From the NCBI RefSeq assembly GCF_918797505.1, contig NC_092797.1:53790157-53854156 (forward strand): a DNA stretch of 64,000 bases, given 5' to 3'. The position numbers and the translations under genes were made by a program. Positions within the stretch are counted from its first letter, which is position 1. Every line of letters begins with the position of its first letter. Below, in pieces: positions 34,336-46,132 of the stretch. Below the pieces are notes generated by a model that was not told the origin of the DNA, ran no database searches, and saw only the letters and a list, made by a program, of their open reading frames with translations. Source of the DNA: Bemisia tabaci. Its lineage: Eukaryota; Arthropoda; Insecta; Hemiptera; Aleyrodidae.

Positions 34336-34588
34336 CTGCCGTGCTAAGGAAAAACACCGTTTGAGCCTTCAGGCGTTGCCAAATTTCCCAAGATAAAACA
34401 CGAATTTCCTGGCAAACTCATGAATATTTTCCCTCCAATTTTTCAGGTAATTTTGTTCGCAATTTCACCTAGAGTCCCTGAAAATTCCTAAGAAGAGTAT
34501 TTATAACTTTCCCTAAAAATAAAAATTTTATCGAGGGAAATTTGGCAACTCTCAAATGTTCATACGGCGTTCTTTCTTGGCACGGCAG
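34336..34588. mobile_element. MITE family A, copy 1
   Basis: Ends CTGCCGTGCTAAGGAAAAAC and the inverse ending CACGGCAG. Inside each end lie GTTGCCAAATTTCCC or its complement. It starts 45 bases into the p35 intron. Confidence 0.75.
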
Positions 34589-34872
34589 ACTTTTATGAAG
34601 CAGCCCGAGACATGGTAACAGGAGAAAACAAGGGGGGAAAATGGGAAACAAGGCTAAAATACAACGATAAAACACCCGAAACGTTTCCACTCAACACCGA
34701 GTCATTTTCAGTCGTAAAATTACAAATTAAAATTTTCGATGAAGAAATCCGAGACCTACATGTTGGTGGTCGAGAAATGTCTCGAGTGTTTTATTGTCGT
34801 ATTTTAGCCTTGTTTCCCATTTTCCCCTTGTTTTTCTCCTGATCCTTCAAACACATTGTTACTGGCTGGTAA

Positions 34873-35110
34873 ACTGCCAGGCTAAGGACGAACGCCGTAT
34901 GAACATTCGAGAGTTGCCTTTCCTTCGATAAAGTGTTTACTTTTGAGGGAAGTTATTAATATTTTCCCTTGATTTTTTCAGGAACTTAAAGTGAAATTAT
35001 CTGACAAATGAGAAGGAAAATATTCATAAGTTTACCAGGAAATTTGGGTTTATTAAAGGAAATTTGGCGACGCCTTAAGGTTCATACGGCGTTTTTCCTT
35101 AGCACGACAG
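34873..35110. mobile_element. MITE family A, copy 2
   Basis: Same ends as copy 1 with changes (CTGCCAGGCTAAGGACGAAC; inverse ending CTTAGCACGACAG). About 238 bases, noncoding. Confidence 0.75.
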
Positions 35111-36716
35111 TAAAGGTCATCATACAGGCTGTTCATACATTACATCTGGCACTCAGAGGGGGATGAACGCCGGGATGTCTGACAAACGGGGGATGAGGGA
35201 CATCAAGCCTAACACATCGTGAGGCTAACGCCTGTAATTTGGACATTTGGGAAAGAAAAATAAAACGAAAAAAATTAAATTTTTCGTTTTTCTTCCGAAT
35301 AGCCAAAGGTTATGCAGTGCGCTCAACCTGTGCCTGATCGATCGGTGCCTGGCACATGGGGGAAGAATGCCTAGAAAATCAGAAAACACATCTCACGTAG
35401 TTCATGGACAGCCTTATAGAGAAATAATTGTAGGAAATCTGAGCTTGGTACGGCAAAATGGACCGACATTTCAGTCCACGAGTGCCGCATAATATCGCTC
35501 CATAGCAACGAATCGAATGCATGAGTGCACTAAACTAATAATCATGTGTATACGACATATTTATGATAGGTAAGTCGTTAAGAGAGTGAGTTTAAAAAAG
35601 CAGATTCCTGTTCGTCAAATATCGAAACATGAAACCGCGTCGATTGGCGGGAATACAATAGATTCGTGGTAAGAGCGAAAAATTGCGTGTATATGAGACC
35701 CGCGAACCACTTTAATCATCCCCTCTCCTCGTTTCTACGAATGATGCAACTATAAAAGCACGTAACTTCTTGGAATGCGACGTTGCAAACCTCCTATCTT
35801 ATTTAACTTCAATTCAATTCACCGATTTCATCTCTTTGAAAGCATGGTCTTGGAAAACATGAAACACGCCGATTATTATCTCAGAATACGATTATTTTAA
35901 CGCCTGTGATATGTTTTTGCCTACCCGGCCAGTTGAAGGAAAATCAGACTCTGTTGCTTACTGAGTGCTCCATTCTGTGACTGAGAGGGTCATTTGTCCT
36001 CATTTTTATAGGCAAAAACACTTCTTGAGCGTTGCAATAGTTGTATCTTCACAGGCGTCAGAGCCTGCATGTAGGGTCTACATTTGTAGGCCTCACATTT
36101 TCACAGGATCCCCATGGATGGATATCCCTGGCTACCCGTACCATTCCAGATGAGCTTAAAATAGATAAACCGATAAGATAAAGCTGGTGACATTGACATC
36201 GTCCCTTTAAATACATACAAATTATCTATATCCAGACGAAGTATGCTTCCTGACCTAGAGTCGATGTTTTATAATAGCTTTAAATGTTGGAAGACAAAGT
36301 TCCCTTCTTCGAGGAATTGCCCTTGCCGACGTCATCATGTATGTGGCTTCATACCTCCAGAATTTCCTTGAATATCATGCAAACGCCTTTCGATATTTTG
36401 AGCAATCAATGTCTCTCCATCAAGGTTGAAAAATTTTAGTCAGGAAATTCGATACTTATTCTGCGGATAGCAAGTTCTTACTATCTTTTTTGGCTATTGA
36501 GCTCCATTTTAAGCGCAAAATCAAAACGTCTGCTAAACGATGCAAACAATGGTCTGTTTGTCAAACACGTTTTATTTGTGGCTCAACACGTTTCAACAGC
36601 AAACAAGAAAAACTTTTCAACATTTTTTCTTGGATTTTCCTGAAAAAGACCGAAAAATTCTCAAGCACTGAACCCAGTTTTAATCTAAATTCCAGTGGCG
36701 CGATTCTCGGAAACAC
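35111..36716. other. p35 intron, mostly unassigned
   Basis: AT-rich intronic DNA. A degenerate repeat around 35890-36040 pairs TTTTTGCCTA with TAGGCAAAAAC and resembles 37440-37620. No exon or RNA gene was recognised. Confidence 0.35.
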
Positions 36717-36881
36717 CAGTGGCGATGATCGATAATATAATCTATATTTCCCCATTTGAGCTGTGGCAAAGAATCGATTATTAGGGTGTTCGCGCTGCGA
36801 AAACCCTAATAATTTATCCTTTTCCATAGGTTTAAATGGTAGATCAATCGATATATCGCAAAGCACGCCACGCCACTGGGA
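36717..36881. mobile_element. hairpin MITE family D, copy 1 (left arm diverged)
   Basis: The right arm carries GGTTTAAATGGTAGATC, ATATATCGCAAAGCACG and CCACGCCACTG, shared with 59054-59218. The left arm is degenerate. Confidence 0.65.
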
Positions 36882-37817
36882 AACACGGAGCTTTGCTCCA
36901 TTAAACGCTTGTAGAACAATCAAAATATTTCGAGGAAGGCTAATAATCAATTTCCTTAATGGACTTAAATTTTTAAAAAAAAGTAAAAAACAGTGTTGGA
37001 AACTATCCTCTGATAGATCGTGATGAATTCAGGTCAGCACTGACCTGACAACGGACAAACTACCTATTTCGTGCGACAGCCGAATGATGTGTTCATTAAA
37101 TGTATTAAAAGGAGCTTAGATATGATCTTTAAGGAGCCTCTGGAAACATGTAAATATCATACAGACGTCAGCAAGGACGATTCTTAAAATATGACACCAC
37201 TGTTCCGCCTTCATTTGAACCTTACAATGAATCGATTCTAAAAAATAGTGTATTTTCTTCGGAAAATACACTAAAAAAGACAGTTTGGCACGTATAGCTA
37301 TTTTAATGCACATTTAAATTGAGAAGACGAAATCCAGTATCGCCTGCAGCTGGCAAGAGTCACCTCCGATGCAAGTTCATTTACAAAGCAAATTAAGAGT
37401 TTTGGCATAGAACTTTCGTAAAAACACGGCACCGACGGGTTTTAACGCCTGTTTATTTTTTGAGATACAACTATTTCGACACCTTGGAAGTATTTTTGCC
37501 TATTTGCCGAAATGAAGGAAAATTATGCTCTTCGCTATAGAACGTAAAGTAAGCAACAGAATTTGGGTTTCCTTCACCTAAATGAGTGGGCAAAAACAAA
37601 TCATATGTGTCTAGAGGCGTGGAACATGCTGGATGAGTGCATGTCTCAGGACTGCATTTTCTCTGAGATTTGCAGAAATATCTGTCAGAATTGAATTTCT
37701 TTTTTAAACCCAAGGAAACGAAAACCTCGTAAAATTAGACGTATTTTATGTCAATTTTCTGATCAAAGAAAATACCTGCTCTTACTTTTGGTGTTTTTTT
37801 CTAAATAGGAAACAAGC

Positions 37818-38083
37818 ATATCGACGGTGTAAGTCGGCAATCACATAACTCGTTTGCGGTGTCTGAAAATCTTGGCCTCTATGTTATTTTTTTAAAGGAG
37901 AACAAACTGACATCATTCCTTGAAGTTTTTGCAGAATTTTCTTCACACAGAGAAGAAAAATCACGGCAGTTTTAAAGAATTGCCGTTGAATAGTTTTCCG
38001 TTTAAAAAATAAAGTATGATGGGAAGTCTGCGACGCGACGTCGCAAACCGAGTTATGTGATTAAGGACTTACACCGTCGATAT
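37818..38083. mobile_element. MITE family B, copy 1
   Basis: Ends ATATCGACGGTGTAAGTCGG and the inverse CTTACACCGTCGATAT. Subterminal GCAATCACATAACTCG pairs with CGAGTTATGTGATT. About 266 bases. Confidence 0.8.
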
Positions 38084-38299
38084 GTTGCACCTGTTCTCTA
38101 GTATTTTCTCTCGTAGCCAAGCAATTTGGATACTGAGCAAGAGCAGAAAGGTAGCTATTTCTGAAATTCCTCTTGCTAGATCTATTTTCTATCCATTCCC
38201 TTTGATCTGTTCGTGGGATCCATATTTCAAAACTGATGATAGAATACGAATATTGATACTAAATACCCGCGATCCATATTTTCAGGCAAGCAAAGGTTG

Positions 38300-38642
38300 A
38301 CATCGTCACCTTCCGGCCAAAGTATCACAAGCGCCGTGCAACGTTTGAAAAATTTTTGCTGCCATTTCATTTTCTTCCAGAGAAATTGAACATATTTATG
38401 CTAAAAGGAACTATGTGCATAGGTTTGTGTGCAACATAGTTCCTTTCAGCATGAATGCGTCCAATTGTTCAACGAAGCTGTCCGAAAATTTCACTCAATT
38501 TTCTTTGTGCTGCCGATAAAATTCAGTGAAGTTTTCAAACAGATTCAACCAACAATATCTATGAAAAAAATAAAATGGCGGCGGAAATTCTAAAACGTCG
38601 CATACGGTGCTTGTGATACTTTGGCCGGAGGGTGACGACATG
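38300..38642. mobile_element. foldback MITE with an inner hairpin
   Basis: Ends CATCGTCACCTTCCGGCC and AAGTATCACAAGC are repeated inverted at 38608-38642. A second perfect-looking hairpin, AAAGGAACTATGT/ACATAGTTCCTTT, sits at about 38403-38450. Confidence 0.75.
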
Positions 38643-38679
38643 AAGCTCATCGTAAACGGTGAATGCGAATGGGTTTCAA

Positions 38680-39090
38680 GGTTATTTTGAGCCGCCGATC
38701 GCGAGGGAACCCGGAAGGAACGGAGCCGAAATTCAGCGAGGCGCAGAAGGCGATGAATGGAGCATTTTGAGGTTACATTGATCGGGATCGGCTCCAGTCA
38801 AAACAGAAGCGCTAAAATAGGGCAGCTGCAAGGAATTGGTACAGCCAGAGCAGCGTGGCGGGGACCTGCTTCGCGGGGCGCATGCGTCGCCTCGCGAGGC
38901 GCACGGGTCAGCCCGCAGCGCGGCGGCGACGGACGGGTGGTGTGCAGCGGGAATGAAGGCGCGCCACCCCCGCTTCCGTTAAAATCCCGCCCTCCCTCCG
39001 CGCGGAGCCGAGCCGAGAGTTACTGCCAGGTTGATGGATTCCACCCTCGCCTCCCTCCGCCCGCCGGCTTACTCGAGGGAGAGTTGTTAG
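38680..39090. promoter_or_regulatory. CpG-rich island inside the p35 intron
   Basis: A stretch dense in CG dinucleotides (such as GCGCGGCGGCGACGG) lies within AT-rich intron. An open plus-strand frame (38757-39095) is probably a result of base composition. An alternative promoter, a noncoding first exon or an old GC-rich element would all fit. Confidence 0.35.
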
Positions 39091-39280
39091 AGTGAAATTT
39101 TTAAAACCAGGCCAAAGTACTCAAAACGGGGAGGATGTTGAATCCGCGCGTGGTTCAAAACACGTCATAGGCCCGCGCACGAGACACTTGTAAACTCAGC
39201 TTTTGGATGCAGCCGAAATTTTCAGCTTAGTCGAATGGACTGCACTTCGGAATAAGGTACTACTATTTCGGCAGCACTAA

Positions 39281-39473
39281 GCAGAAAGGGACCAAGCCAC
39301 ATCAGCTATTGCCAAATTTAATTGGGCGATTTAATTTTTTTATGAAATTTTCTGCATTCCACGAGGCAAGTTGTTCCTTGAGATTTTCAAAGGAATCCGC
39401 ACAAAAGTTCTCGTGTAAAAAATTAAATTGCCCAGTTTTTGGGAATAGTTGATAATGCTTGGTTCCTTTCTGC
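39281..39473. mobile_element. MITE family C, copy 2
   Basis: Ends GCAGAAAGGGACCAAGCC and the inverse GGTTCCTTTCTGC. Inside lie ATTGCCAAATTTAATTG and its complement. Confidence 0.75.
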
Positions 39474-39519
39474 TGGACGCGATCTATTTCTGGCTCACAT
39501 CTAGAAATGCGCATTTCTG

Positions 39520-39738
39520 TTTGCGGCGTAGCAGGCTTCCTGCCATACTTTACTTTCTACGTCAAAAACTAATAATCGTCATTTCTTGAAAACTTCGATG
39601 ATTTTCTTCCTCTATGCGAAGAATATTCTGTGAAAATTGCAGGCCGTGGTGTTGGCTCGGCCTCCTTTTCAAGAATAAAATAGGAGCGGAAATTTTGAAA
39701 CACCGCGACTGAGACACGCATTTTTGTAGTTTCACCGT
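39520..39738. mobile_element. MITE family B, degenerate copy
   Basis: It keeps the family's inner blocks (CTTCCTGCCATACTTTA, GCGAAGAATATTCTG) and the end ACCGTCGATAT, but the left terminus is lost. Confidence 0.5.
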
Positions 39739-39997
39739 CGATATGGGGTTGCGTTGTTTTAAAAGAAAGTATCCGCCTTGAATATCTCTCTTACGGATTC
39801 GAAAATCGAAAAACGCCGAAACACGTGTTCAATATTTTTGAGAGTATACATCTTTCCCGAGCGTTTGTAATTTTTGGCCCCGCGGAGCGTTCGGGCATTC
39901 TTCAATACTCAAATTTTAGATAATTCACCCTGTATAAACATTGAGAAACTAACGGCACATGATACGTTGCCTCTGAAATGAGCCAGAAATGTGACAC

Positions 39998-40200
39998 CGA
40001 AAAAAAGTGAAGTTGATTTAACATTCTGGATGTAAAAAAAGTGTGCGAGAACTTATGAAATGCTGAATTACCCGCTATAGCAGTTACTTCAGCAATGCCA
40101 AGATGTAAAACTAACTGCTGCGGCGGGTAATTCAGCATTTTGTTAGTTCTCGCACACTTTTTTACATCCAGAATGGTAGAGCAACTTCACTTTTTTTTCG
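39998..40200. mobile_element. near-palindromic MITE
   Basis: Arms of about 75 bases: CGAAAAAAAGTGAAGTTG, TTCTGGATGTAAAAAAAG and ATGCTGAATTACCC at the left, complements at the right. The loop is about 50 bases. Transcribed, it would form a long hairpin. Confidence 0.8.
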
Positions 40201-41748
40201 ATGGAATCTTCATTGCCAAATGCAGTCTATTTAATCATTTAGACTGCATTTATCAACTGTAGAATCGCTGTTTCCAACTGATTTTAAAGACAAAGTATAA
40301 TATGCCAATTGTTTTCGCATGCATGTTGATAGATGCCCGTATTCATAGCTCTTATAGTCAGAGATGGTAGTTCCTCATATTGCCGATTATTCGTTCAGTG
40401 TGGCACCATTGTGTATCTCGTAAAGTTTTATGCTAAAATCGATATTTATGGATTGTAAACCACCGCTATAGGTATGCTAGAATTCCATTATTACCTGCCT
40501 ATATAGGGATATTATTGCTATATCTTAATCCTTTTGATGACAAAAAACTGTGCTGTATCCTGATTGATCTGCAACTTTTGGCTTTCGTGTAGCCCGTGTG
40601 CGAGTGGCCCAATATTAAAAAACAAGATACTTAAAAGGCTCCCTACGTAATGGGAAATTCTTAATTTTTTGCCTCCGAAATGAGTTTCATACAAACGTCG
40701 ATGGAAATTTTTGCCGAAAATTACATCTCTCTCGTGGTAGTAACCATTATTCTACTTAATCTCTCGAGCATAAAAATTCCTCCGAGTCGATTTTTTTTAC
40801 ATTGTGCCCCGAAAGCCCCACGAACAGCTTGAAAATAATGAATCAATAAGACAGGGGCACCGACATGGCAATATTCTCCCTCCTTAAAGCCCTGTTAAGA
40901 GAGAACACAGTTCCTCACATTACAGAAAGAGGTGTCTACAATATTTATTTCTCTCAAAAATCTTATGTTAAATGTTTACAGGAACAAAATTACAATGCAA
41001 TGTATTAAAAAATAAGGAAACGTACGCGTAAAAACGAGAGTAAACGCGTTTAAGCGTTTTTTCCCTATTCTTTTCTTTTACGAAAGTCTATGTTTCATGC
41101 GCTTTTTCTTTTTAAGTTTGTGTGCCGTACTCCTTTAATAGACTTGCGACTGACGCCAGTGGCTACCTTTGTTGTTGTTTCATCTCAACCAATTAACTCT
41201 CTGCAAGAATCTGCCTGACCCCAGGATACCAGCGTCTTAGATTTTTGCTCCTTTAATACATTTTTTTCTAAATAATCCCACGTTTAATATGAAACTCGAG
41301 AAAAGAGCGGGGCAGACTCTCCTTTGAGGGCGAGAAAAGTGTCAAGGTGAGTTAAAGGCGATACTCTAAGTACGGAGCCCGCCCCCGCAAGGTCTTACGC
41401 AAGACGTCGAAATCCGCCGAGCTGATATTAAGGGCTGGATTTACCCCCGTTGGCTCCTCATAAGAGGCAATCAAGTCGTCAGAAACGGCGGAACTTAATT
41501 AAAATCAGGTCGCTGCATTCTCCGTTCATCCTTGACAGTATTTGCATGCTCGCTCCATCTGAGGAAATTAAAGTGGATCCACCGGATTAATGTGAACCTT
41601 AATCTTTGTGTTTGCAAGGTTTGCGCTAATCCCTCCCGAGTTCCTCGATATATGGTGAAGTTTAAAGTTGATTTCTGAGATCACCGCGTATCGCTCTCAC
41701 ACGGCATTGACGTAGTGTTAGTGTTTAGGTAAAATTGGGCCGAGTTAA
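40201..41748. other. p35 intron, unassigned, with non-repetitive block 41330-41650
   Basis: A family F-like fragment lies at about 40330-40400. The block 41330-41650 lacks visible repeats and holds TTAATTAA and the octamer ATTTGCAT, motifs used by homeodomain and POU factors. No gene was recognised. Confidence 0.35.
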
Positions 41749-41962
41749 GCAGAAAGGAACCAACCACATCAACTATCGCCAAATTAAATTGCTTACATGA
41801 AAACGCGTTGTGCAGATTTTCGTGCAATATAGTGAATTTTTTGCGTAATAGGAAGCAAATTCCTTAAGATTTTCAAAGGAATCCGTACACACGATCTCTT
41901 GTAAAAAATTAAATTGCCCAGATAGATTTGGCAATGGCTGACGTGGCTTGGTTCCTTTCTGC
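41749..41962. mobile_element. MITE family C, copy 3
   Basis: Ends GCAGAAAGGAACCAACCAC and the inverse GGTTCCTTTCTGC with matching subterminal blocks. About 214 bases. Confidence 0.78.
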
Positions 41963-42721
41963 AGCTAAACGAGGTCCAATTAAAGTATTACCTAGTTTTT
42001 CATCAACGTGCCTCTGTGAAGTTTACTTAGCGGTTTGTCTGCTTTTCTGATGAAAGCGATGGCCAATCAAACTAGTAGAACGTGAAGTCTTATCACCAAT
42101 AATAGGGTAAGTTCCATGGAGGAAATTCCAAGTTATTAACTTTTTTATTGCTGAGAACTGCTGCAAAACAAAGCACTGACGCTATCTTTAGGATATCATA
42201 CTCATTACTCCAGTATTGGTGACACTTGGACTTAGTCCTTTATGCAGCATGTTGTCCACGGTGCTTAGACCGAAATGCTACGTCTAATTAAATTTCCGAG
42301 TTTTTGGCACGAGGCCTATTCTTGATGATAAGTTTTCACATAATTCCTACTCATAATACATTTTATCCCAGAGATCCCTTAGATCTATCTAAGAATACTT
42401 TCCGCCACGCGGCCCAACCCCTGAAGGGCGCTTCGCGATCTCTTAGATTCAGCATCTCTTGTTTAGTTCAAATTTTCCTTATCTTGCTACAGAGCAAAGG
42501 GGAGACTTTCATGAGCCGCCCTGCGCCGTCCGCAGCGCGCATGGCGCACGACCCGCCTTTCATTATTGCACTTCATCTAGCGTTGAGAGTTCACTTATTA
42601 CTTCACACGACCAGTGTGTAATTTTAAAAGTCGAAAAATAAACAAAAAATTTAAACGATTTACGAGTTTCTCCGGCAGGGAGCTCTTCCTGCTAGAAATC
42701 GTTCACCACCCGCCCGCCGAG
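41963..42721. other. p35 intron, unassigned
   Basis: No repeat boundary, exon or RNA gene was recognised. Plus-strand frames at 42304-42805 have no recognisable domain. Confidence 0.35.
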
Positions 42722-42870
42722 AGTGCCACGGCGTGCTGCCAGCGCGAAGCGCGCACTGACGCCTACAAACCTAAAAGGCTGCTTCACGCATTGCGCAATG
42801 CTTGAAGTATCCACTTAGGTTTGTAGGCGCCGGTGCGCGTTTTGAGCTGGCAGCACGCCGCGCCGCGCCG
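42722..42870. mobile_element. GC-rich palindromic MITE family E, copy 1
   Basis: Arms CGGCGTGCTGCCAGCGCG and GCGCCTACAAACCT-type blocks mirror each other around CTTCACGCATTGCGCAATGC. It relates to 60650-60786. Confidence 0.78.
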
Positions 42871-43139
42871 CCGCAGCGTGCTATATTAATCGAAATATAT
42901 CGTGTTTGTAATTGTGGAATTTGTAGGTCAGGGTATTAAAATGTAGGCAATTTGACATCAAATTCGAATTTAGCGACTCAAAAAACATCCGTTACGAAAC
43001 TTTCGTGATCTTTCTGTCATTATCCGACTTATTTCTTCCTATCCTTGAGTTTTGGATCATAGTGCGCCGCAGGCGGCGGCTCATGAACCCCCCCCCCCCC
43101 CCCAGCTCAATCGCTCATCTTGCGTAGCATCCTGGTCTA

Positions 43140-43435
43140 CCCTAATATAAAAAAATCTGGGTCATATTTCCAAAATCTGAATAAAACGGACTTATCTTGA
43201 GACATTCTCCTATCCTACTGATAGCCGCAAAAATCAAGGATAACGGCCCAGTAGAATGCTTTAACGAATTGCGGCAACACATGAGAATTTACATCGTTTA
43301 AATGGAAGAATTTGCAACTTCACAACGTAATATACAAAAACCTGGGCCACATTTCCAAAATCTAAATAAAGTGAACTCATAGACCTGCCGATAGACGCAA
43401 AAATCATGGATATCGGCCTGGCATGCAGAACGCTC
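43140..43435. repeat. two-unit direct duplication
   Basis: Two copies about 185 bases apart share CTGGGTCATATTTCCAAAATC and CGCAAAAATCA-GGATA-CGGCC, with about 80-85% identity by eye. Confidence 0.6.
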
Positions 43436-43600
43436 GAACTAAGCATTACCAGAAAAGAAAATTTAGGAGGCTTGAGAGCATATAGTATAGAAGTTATGTT
43501 ATGTACACATGACCATCGTGAAATACTGAGATGAAACAACTTCGGAAGTTTGTGCCGAGAGTGTCGCCAATAGCTTCCTCACAAAGACTGGGAAATTTCG

Positions 43601-43602
<2 letters not shown>

Positions 43603-43642
<40 letters not shown>
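43603..43642. repeat. poly(A) tract of 40
   Basis: Homopolymer of 40 A. A C homopolymer of 16 lies nearby at 43088-43103. No retroelement body could be tied to it. Confidence 0.9.
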
Positions 43643-43649
<7 letters not shown>

Positions 43650-46079
43650 TAATAACTTCCCCATATGTTCTGAAATGTTTGTATCTTCAGTAATCATTCA
43701 CCGCAGACTTGCGAACCCCCATCATGAAAAAATTGCTGTGAGTCCGACTCGATGAATGACCCGGCAAACTACTTCAAGGACCGCGTATTGCTTTGGCGTT
43801 GATGCAGGTGTTTACTCGGCCTTTACGCGAAGTATAAGCACTTAATTGGGTTTCCAGGGCGGCACATATTTCGGGCTTGGAATAATATGAGCCCATTCAA
43901 GGCCAACGAATTAGCACACCGCTCTCTTTGGTCGAAGGTCTTAGCCAGGGATATTTTATCGATGACGGACACGGAACTTCCGATTTTTTGACGATATCGA
44001 CCGTCGTTTGAACTTGAACGCCCGGTATCGCACAACCCTGATCTGCTCGTAACCAAACGTAGAAAAATCGATGGGAGGCGGGCTGAGAGCACCCTCAATG
44101 AGCTCACCGTTAAAACGTCTTCGAAGGGATTTAACACCCGGGAATGAGGTGGACTGCGGGGAAGGAAAGCAATTGAACGCAGCGGGTTGATTTCTACTCA
44201 TATAAGAAGGAAGTTCTACTCATGTGAGTTGGCGAAGTATGAATAGTCAACTCGTCATCTTTAGCAGGAAGTAAAAACCGGTTTAGCTCTTACATTATTT
44301 CAGTCCTGATGCCGAAAACTAAACGGTAGACACGGACCTATCTGAAAAATCCGTCATTCTGCAGAATTTCTCATTTTTTTGCGGTAGTGAATCACAGTGT
44401 TCTCTCACGAGTCTCATACATTACATCCGATATAACGTTAAACTCAACTCGCGGTTTGTTGAGATTGAGCGCGTGCGTGTAGCCCCGATTGCATATTCAT
44501 CCAGATGAAGGAGCACTCGCTGTCAACTGGTCATCATTCTTGTACGTTTTAACACACCTGCGTTCCTGCGGCTTCAAGTCCCCTCAGAAACTTCATTGAA
44601 AGGAGTTGGGAAAATGAAACGTAGACCTAAAAAATGAAAATTTCCAAAATTTTTACTTGATTAGTCGAAATATGCCACCACCTGTAATCAAACAAATGTT
44701 ATGACGCGGGTGGCATGTTAACAATCCCTGACTGAAATATTGATTTCTCTTTATATAGTGTTTCTAGGGTGTCTACCAAAATTTCAGTTTGGAGTTTTTC
44801 CGATATTTTCGGGTTTCTTCATCTTTTTAAATGAAATTTTCTGATTTTCATTTGCGAATAACCTGACACTGATTTCATTTTACATAGCAAGATATTTAAA
44901 GAATTGGGGCAAATATTTGAAGAATGCTTGAAACACTCAGATTCTCCTGATCCATGACCAATTTTCCTGATATTTTCCTAATTTCTCCTGGCGACATCGA
45001 ATTTCCTGATATTTCTCGGTCTCTACGGTTTTTACTGATCCCCCGTAGAACCCCCTATTATACCTTCTATTTCTTTTTCTACGCAGAATTTTGAAAAGTT
45101 AGCATAAATCTACGTTTGACTCTGTTCACTGCGTAGGTTGGTGACACCAAAACACATTTTTGTTGATTTCATATCCGCATCATACATACGCAGTGAGCCA
45201 AAATCGAAACTTGAGGAATGTGGAACAGGTGGCTTTTTTACGATGAGAAAACTAAGTTTTTTTTTGCCCCCTTTTCTCTTTGTTTTCCTCCTTCGCTGTT
45301 TTCCCGCGAGTTCAAGAGCAATTTTCCCCGCGGAGATGCACCTGGTGCGCTGATCTTATTCAAATTCTCGTAAATAAAGACTTATCCGGTAGAAAACTTG
45401 GATATTGGTGATTCTTCACGCCCGCCCCCGCCACCGTGACACTTTCGGATTACCGCCCTTCCAGCTTTTTCCTCAACCTTGAACGATCTATAGCAAGGTT
45501 GCCAGGTTGTCTCGTTAAATTGAGATATTTTACTTGAGTTTGAATAGGGAATAGTGATGATTTTTCAGCACAATATTACAACAGTGACCTATAGTTTGAC
45601 AGCTGAGATTAGATATACATGAGATCTTTCTCGTCCATCTCCGTGTTGAATTTCCTTGTTCAGCGTTCAGGTTTACGGGAAGTCTCGAGACAACTTTCAG
45701 GCCACCCTTAAAAATTGAAGGGGGCTCCTCTTTTTTGGGCATAAATATATACAGACTCTATTTACACTCATCCTCTCCTTCTAACTTAAATGTAGTTAGA
45801 CCTAGTTTAGCAGAGAGAAACCAGGTCACATCAGGATCGGGACAAAGATGTTTGAGGTGTTATTCCACCTTGAAATTCAATGGTATAAGAGGTTAGGTTT
45901 AACGCCTACTTCCTTGTTCATAATATCTTTTTTCAAATTTTAGTAAGTTTAGTAAATAAAATATGCGGCTAATGAATCTCAAAACTTCTCCTGACTCAAT
46001 TTGATAGGTGAATATACCATCAATTGAAAAACATTTTTTTTAAAAAGAACACAGGTCCATCGCTCAATAATTTGTCTCG

Positions 46080-46081
<2 letters not shown>
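43643..46081. other. p35 intron, unassigned
   Basis: AT-rich to mixed sequence. A fragment near 45810 (AGCAGAGAGAAACCAGGTCACATC) resembles the family C terminus. No exon, RNA gene or full element was recognised. Confidence 0.35.

Positions 46082-46127
<46 letters not shown>
46082..46127. repeat. poly(T) tract of 46
   Basis: Homopolymer of 46 T. It could mark the tail of a minus-strand retroposed copy, but no body or duplication was identified. Confidence 0.9.

Positions 46128-46132
<5 letters not shown>

Noticed and set aside
38757..39095. 112-residue plus-strand open frame
   Set aside because: It lies in the CpG-rich island, is low in complexity, and lacks a domain or splice context.
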